This document shows positions 59,701 to 64,000 of a stretch of DNA of 64,000 nucleotides, piece after piece. The notes below the pieces were generated by a model. That model was not told where the DNA came from. It made no database searches and saw only the letters and a list, made by a program, of their open reading frames with translations. Every line of letters starts with the position of its first letter. Position 1 is the first letter of the stretch. The position numbers and the translations under genes are program-made. This DNA comes from Chrysomallon squamiferum (lineage: Eukaryota > Mollusca > Gastropoda > Neomphalida > Peltospiridae), in assembly GCA_012295275.1 (NCBI GenBank), contig CM022676.1, forward strand, positions 1,694,510 through 1,758,509. Reading direction: 5' to 3'.

Positions 59701-60925
59701 CGACGAAGGAAGCATTATAAAGAAATCTAAACAAACAGAATAATTTTTTGTTTTCTGTCTTTCAAGTAGCATGGACCAACAGGAACGATAACTCGTAACT
59801 GCACAATTTACGTCACGGAAAAAAGCCTCCGCATTATAATTTCAGTTAATTATGCACGCAGTTACACAAAAATAATCCAGTTTGAAAAGTTTGATTAAGT
59901 TGAAAAAGTAATTTGAAAGGCGCGTGAAATAATGGTTTGGTAACGTGAACAATCATCCTTATCTTTATCAGTGTAATTCATAAAAAGTTCTGAGAAATGG
60001 ACGCAAAATAATTTAATTTGGAAGTCAAAAAATGTCCGTGAGTTCACGGAAACTTCCGATCGAAATCCAATATGGCAGCGTCGAACCGCCGATTAGTGTT
60101 TACAAACATTAAATACGTATGCCTTCATAATACAATCAATCTACATGTATTATTAAAAGTAATTTGGGGAAATATGTTATTTAATCAACGCCTCGTATAC
60201 ATAAAACTCTATTACTAAGTAGAAACTGCTCCAAAGGTCGAATCCTTTTTTTTTTTTTTTTTTGTTAACATTTACCTCATACCATCTCGTACGCATTTCG
60301 TACGATATATATTTTTTTTTTTTCAGATATTTTTACCATGTCGCCAGCCAAAAATAATATATATTTTTTTTTAATTTTTGTTTTTTTATATATATAAAAT
60401 TATAATAAAATAAAATAAAATAAATAATTTTCACGGATACTGGAGCGTGAATATGAAGACGACTATTCTCATTAGGTACCATAATGTGGACTCGTTACTC
60501 TGCTAAAACGCCATAGTAGACAGTTCGGAGTACGAAGTTGTAAAACGATACTTGAAACTATTATAATTCTTTTCTTTTTTTTACATATTTATTTCCATTT
60601 TCAAAGGTTGTATTTACATGTAAAAAACCACAAATTGATCACGTGCTATTTGAATGATTGCCTTGATACATTCATTATAACGCTTCAATCAGTTTTACAA
60701 TAGAACATTTTCCAAAAACAAATTAAAGTTCGTCAACCGGCCTTATAATTTTTTTTATTAAAAATAAAATTTTCACTCTTTTGCTGAAACAAAAAGCATT
60801 CAACTTCTAAAACATGTACTATTATGTATATATTTTTTTAAAATCATTGGTCCATGCCATTTCAAGTGCTGAAATTTAATAAATAAATAAAGGTGTCGAC
60901 CATCAACATCTTTTAATAATTCTTC

Positions 60926-60958
<33 letters not shown>

Positions 60959-61536
60959 CATTTGAACTGAAAACACTTTAAGAATGTGTTTCAGTGCAGT
61001 CTAATAAAATTAAATTGAAAACAAATTTTATAGATTTCGTCTTACAAGATATTGCTTTGTTATTTTTATTAATTTTGTTAATCCTAGGAAAATGGATGCA
61101 AGCTGAAGCTCTAGTTTTCCGAGATATTGCCATCAGTCTTCATGTGCCAAAAGAAAGAATAATTGTTGAAACATGTGCTACAAACACTGGTGAAAACATG
61201 TTATTTTCTTATCAAATTTTACAGCAAAAAGATTTGCATCCCAATAAAATAATTATCGTTCACACGCCATACATGGAACGAAGATCATATGCAACCTTTA
61301 TGAAGCAGTTTCCAGGAGCAAACGACATTGAAGTATCACTAACGTCACCCAAATTATCATTGATGGAGTATCCTAATAAGGAGGTGGGATCATTAGATGA
61401 TGTCATTGGTGTTTTGATTGGTTGTCTGAAAAGAATAAAAGATTATCCAGATAAAGGATTCCAGATTTATCAAGATATTCCAAACGATGTTTGGGAAGCT
61501 TACAAGGAGTTGTCTAAATTAAGAAACACTAACTAA
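57951..61536 (+). CDS. DUF218 / ElyC-SanA-YdcF-like protein, three exons, 224 residues
   Basis: Coding exons: 57,951-58,052, 59,489-59,612, 61,088-61,536, with GT-AG introns and phases 0 and 1 that match. The ATG at 57,951 is the first in frame. The product starts with a helical segment (residues 1-34, GINAAIKIWDYMNMGHTL), then DVILVPGSND and WLLFSGKEGNLTN, and after the second junction MQAEALVFRDIAISLHVPKE, ETCATNTGENMLFS and HTPYMERRSYATF. These are the family's usual motifs: the EA...A...GVP(x)E helix, the E-x(2)-A-T-N-T-x-EN loop and the late H/R-rich strand. No signal peptide or membrane segment is seen, unlike bacterial SanA, so a soluble intracellular protein is likely. The reaction is unknown; bacterial relatives act in envelope metabolism. 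Other animal copies exist to my recollection ('SCO4629-like'). Candidate AATAAA signals: 61,721 and 61,787. Confidence 0.9.
58126..58156. repeat. (AT)n run in intron 1 of the DUF218 gene
   Basis: About 14 TA units. Confidence 0.95.
58416..58484. repeat. (TTTA)n/(TTTTA)n in intron 1 of the DUF218 gene
   Basis: TTTA units change to about eight TTTTA units and a T run. Confidence 0.95.
58740..58815 (+). promoter_or_regulatory. YY1-like / initiator-like patch in intron 1 of the DUF218 gene
   Basis: GAACGCTCCGCTGCTCG followed by CAAAATGGCGGGAAG (ATG at 58,765) is CpG-rich compared with its surroundings and matches the YY1-type AANATGGCGG word common at TSSs. The ATG opens only 15 codons. Confidence 0.3.
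59661..59699. repeat. (AAT)n in intron 2 of the DUF218 gene
   Basis: About 13 AAT units. Confidence 0.95.
59740..60560 (+). promoter_or_regulatory. CpG-richer patch in intron 2 of the DUF218 gene
   Basis: CpG words are frequent (AACGATAACTCG, GGCGCGTG, GTCGAACCGCCG). An ATGGCAGCG start at 60,072 gives 15 open codons to a donor-like ATAC/GTATGC (60,117). Joined to the 61,088 exon this would be out of phase and stop at once, so it is not an alternative start of the DUF218 protein. It may be an independent promoter or a younger insertion. Confidence 0.3.
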
Positions 61537-63155
61537 ACGTGTTATTTAATTTTTATATATATATATATTTTGTTTTGTTTTGTTCTTGCTTTGTCCTTCT
61601 TACTATTTCTTTTGATTTTCATTCTGTGCAATGGTAAACAAAAACTATAAACTAATAATCAGAAACAGTATGAAAGACAGATAGACGGGCAGACATAGAA
61701 AGTTAGAGAGATACCGATACAATAAAAATTAGTTTTGTTCATTTTTCAAGATACCTTTTTTTGCGACAAGTATTAGTGTTTTGGAGAATAAAATCATTTA
61801 TAAAAAAATTTGAAATCTCTTTGATAATGTCAACTGTTACTTAGCTTTTTATTTATATTCATAAGATGAAGTTACGGTATAAATAATTTGCCGGTCTTCC
61901 CTCATCTTCGTAAAACTTATTTTTACTACTTTATTAGTAGCAAAACTTGTAGATTTTAGTTTAATAGATTTCTTTAACTAATAATGTCTATCAAATGCAT
62001 TACACTTTAATGGCTATCTTTTAATATTGTAATTATCGTTAATACCATCTAAAAAGCCAGCAGAATAGCAGCATCCTAGTGGAAAATTTACAAGGAACCA
62101 GACTTCGCTCATTTTTTTCAGAGAAATTGTGATGGAAACCTGAAAATGCAAAAATCTGGGTCACATCTGGTCCCCAGTTTGTACAGTAAAATGATCTTAT
62201 ATGTACCGACTCTTTCAAGTGTTCTAAATCCAGATTACTTCGCTTATTTTATTATTTTATATTTGCTGATTCTGGTTAATCCCCTATGTTACTTTTCTAC
62301 TATTTTTGTAAAAATTTGTTTCTATCATGAAAACAATAAAAAACAAACACAGAAAACAGTTTTAAAAACCAAATTATAATAACAAATGCAGAGGATGGCA
62401 AACTGAAAAATTAACTATATATATTTTTTATCTTCCTATTATTAAGCAATATACTTGCAAATTTGATTATTAAACAGGTTTTTACATAATGATAAGTAAA
62501 ACAAATTATCTACATCATGACAGGAAATTAAGATATTTATGTAGAGATATAAACTGCTTCTCATTCTCTTAACTCACCTCTTTATGATAATGTGAACCGA
62601 ATGTTGTTATGAATGATATTAAAAAATTATAACATACTATTTCTGACACCCTATATAAATAACTGGTGTTTATATATGTATGTTATGTTAATGATAATGT
62701 ATGTTTGCGAACAATAGTGAATTAGCTATCGAAAGGAAATAAAGATGACCAAAAGCAATTTGAAACATATCATTAAGTACTTCCTTTCATCAGAACATCT
62801 AATTCCGTTACAAATTTACATTCCTGTATATTGATCTGTCAGCTTAAGACAATGCCAAGTGTAATAATCTGCGATCCTTTAACACTGCAGTGAACAGAAC
62901 CAAATGTTTCCTTTTTAATTTTTTGTAAGAATGAATAAAAGTACTACACAATTAGTAATCAGTCATGTTTAGTCGCATTCTAAATGATAAACCAGAATTT
63001 GTCAAATTAGTTTTACATATCATACTTATTTTTTTACACAATGAAATTTCTAGAGCACTTCAATCATATTAAACTTGTTATAAGCAAGATCATAAAACAT
63101 AGCATCAACAGAATCCTGCCTTCGAAAAGTTGCAAAAAAAAAGAAAGAAAAAGAG
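61537..63155. other. Gene-free stretch downstream of the DUF218 gene
   Basis: After the 3' end of the gene (AATAAA at 61,721-61,726 and 61,787-61,792) only AT-rich sequence follows, with short open frames and no recognised exon. Confidence 0.55.
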
Positions 63156-63240
63156 AAGTGTTTGTGTGTGTGTGTGTTTGTATAGATACATATCCAGTTT
63201 TTGTGTGTGTATATGTATACACACACACACACACACACAA
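63156..63240. repeat. (TG)n and (CA)n inverted pair
   Basis: TGTGTGTGTGTGTGTTTG at about 63,162-63,180 is mirrored by CACACACACACACACACACA at 63,219-63,239, so the tract can fold into a hairpin. Confidence 0.9.
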
Positions 63241-64000
63241 ACCTATTCAAAATATTGTTACACTCTAAAACAATGTTTCTATGCCATCATTAACTTTCAT
63301 TAGGGAACTTTTTGAAAATGCTTTCTGATGCATTCACTTTGAAGCTTGTAACAATACAGGCATTCACATGACAAAAGAGTTTATAATAATACTGAATTAA
63401 TGATTATTTCAACCAAAGCTTGTTAGCATGAGTTTTAAACACATCTTAAACATTCAAGTTAATACAACAGATTGAAAACCTTCACCTTCACTGATGCTCC
63501 AGCATCATGTAGCTATGTACACAAACAGCAGAAATTTAGTTTTACATTCATATGAGAAATATCTGTATTATATTTCTGTTAACATAAAAGAAAAAAACTT
63601 TCATAGATGCTAAATTTTTTAGATACCATGGTAAAATAACTATCCCAAAATATTTTTCAAGTTTTTAAAAATAATATTTGGTTTTTAATGTTAGTTAAAA
63701 ATATACAGTTTTGATACTATTATTAAAAAATGTGAAAATTTTTATACTAATTATTCAAATCTATATTATTTAATTTTTTTAATCTAAAATTAAAAACTAT
63801 TATTATTCAAGAATACAGAGAATATTTCAAATGTATAATACTTTGAACATTTCAGTCTATTCTATGTTTTAAATTTCTCTTTCTATCTCTGTAATTAAGG
63901 ATTATTTTTCTCTATAGCTTGGTGTTAAATTTTAAAAGTGTACATTTTAATCAGGCATTGTTCTGCATGGGGATAGTAAGTCCCAGGCGGTTGGCAACAC
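63241..64000. other. Gene-free right edge
   Basis: AT-rich sequence. Nothing is recognised up to the end of the window. Confidence 0.5.

Noticed and set aside
60225-60265. tRNA gene with GGTCGAATCC followed by T run
   Set aside because: Only a B-box-like word next to a Pol III-like terminator; no A-box or cloverleaf can be folded upstream.
60994-61087. Extended N-terminus with a hydrophobic segment for the DUF218 exon 3 frame
   Set aside because: This is intron sequence leading to a clear acceptor (AATCCTAG/G at 61,087); the family's N-terminal motifs are in exons 1 and 2 and join in phase.

Overview
The window is animal nuclear DNA: very AT-rich, full of microsatellites and minisatellites, with protein genes split by GT-AG introns. 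Gene content (a radial-spoke protein close in length and alignment to the vertebrate form, an animal DUF218/YdcF-like protein and a large lineage-type C2H2 zinc-finger protein) fits a lophotrochozoan. A mollusc is my best guess, from the style of the repeats; the species cannot be read from the sequence.

Layout. Positions 1-32,000 are gene-poor. They hold several minisatellites (49 bp at the left edge, an ATTACACAGAY-type array at 2.8-3.3 kb, 69 bp at 8.0 kb, about 25 bp at 11.9-12.4 kb, 46 bp at 17.0 kb), many microsatellites, one clear 650-bp pogo/Tigger-like DNA transposon remnant flanked by TA (10,168-10,817), and a few non-repetitive islands with no recognisable product. CpG is visibly scarce over most of this part. 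A CpG-richer island near 32.2-32.8 kb looks like a promoter or first exon. From 34.7 kb the gene-dense half begins: (1) a + strand gene with a short 5' exon carrying an upstream ORF and one 5.3-kb coding exon for a 1,779-residue protein with about 28 C2H2 fingers and four near-identical 33-residue repeats; (2) a foldback (inverted-repeat) element just downstream at 41.18-41.88 kb; (3) CFAP91 on the - strand, 18 coding exons from 56,137 down to 45,690, all in phase, giving a 750-residue protein; (4) head-to-head with it, 1.8 kb away, a three-exon + strand DUF218/ElyC-SanA-YdcF-like gene (57,951-61,536, 224 residues).

The genes do not form one pathway. CFAP91 is an axonemal protein (calmodulin- and spoke-associated complex), and an X-box-like RFX site lies 82 bp upstream of its start codon, the expected place in a ciliary gene. 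The zinc-finger protein is a probable DNA-binding regulator of unknown targets. The DUF218 protein is a probable small soluble enzyme of unknown substrate. I see no CRISPR array, rRNA or convincing tRNA gene. I did not find a clearly new multi-gene system; the best leads are the coding minisatellite and upstream ORF of the zinc-finger gene, the foldback element, two perfect X-boxes in the 'empty' half, and a possible retropepsin-like relic in CFAP91 intron 3.
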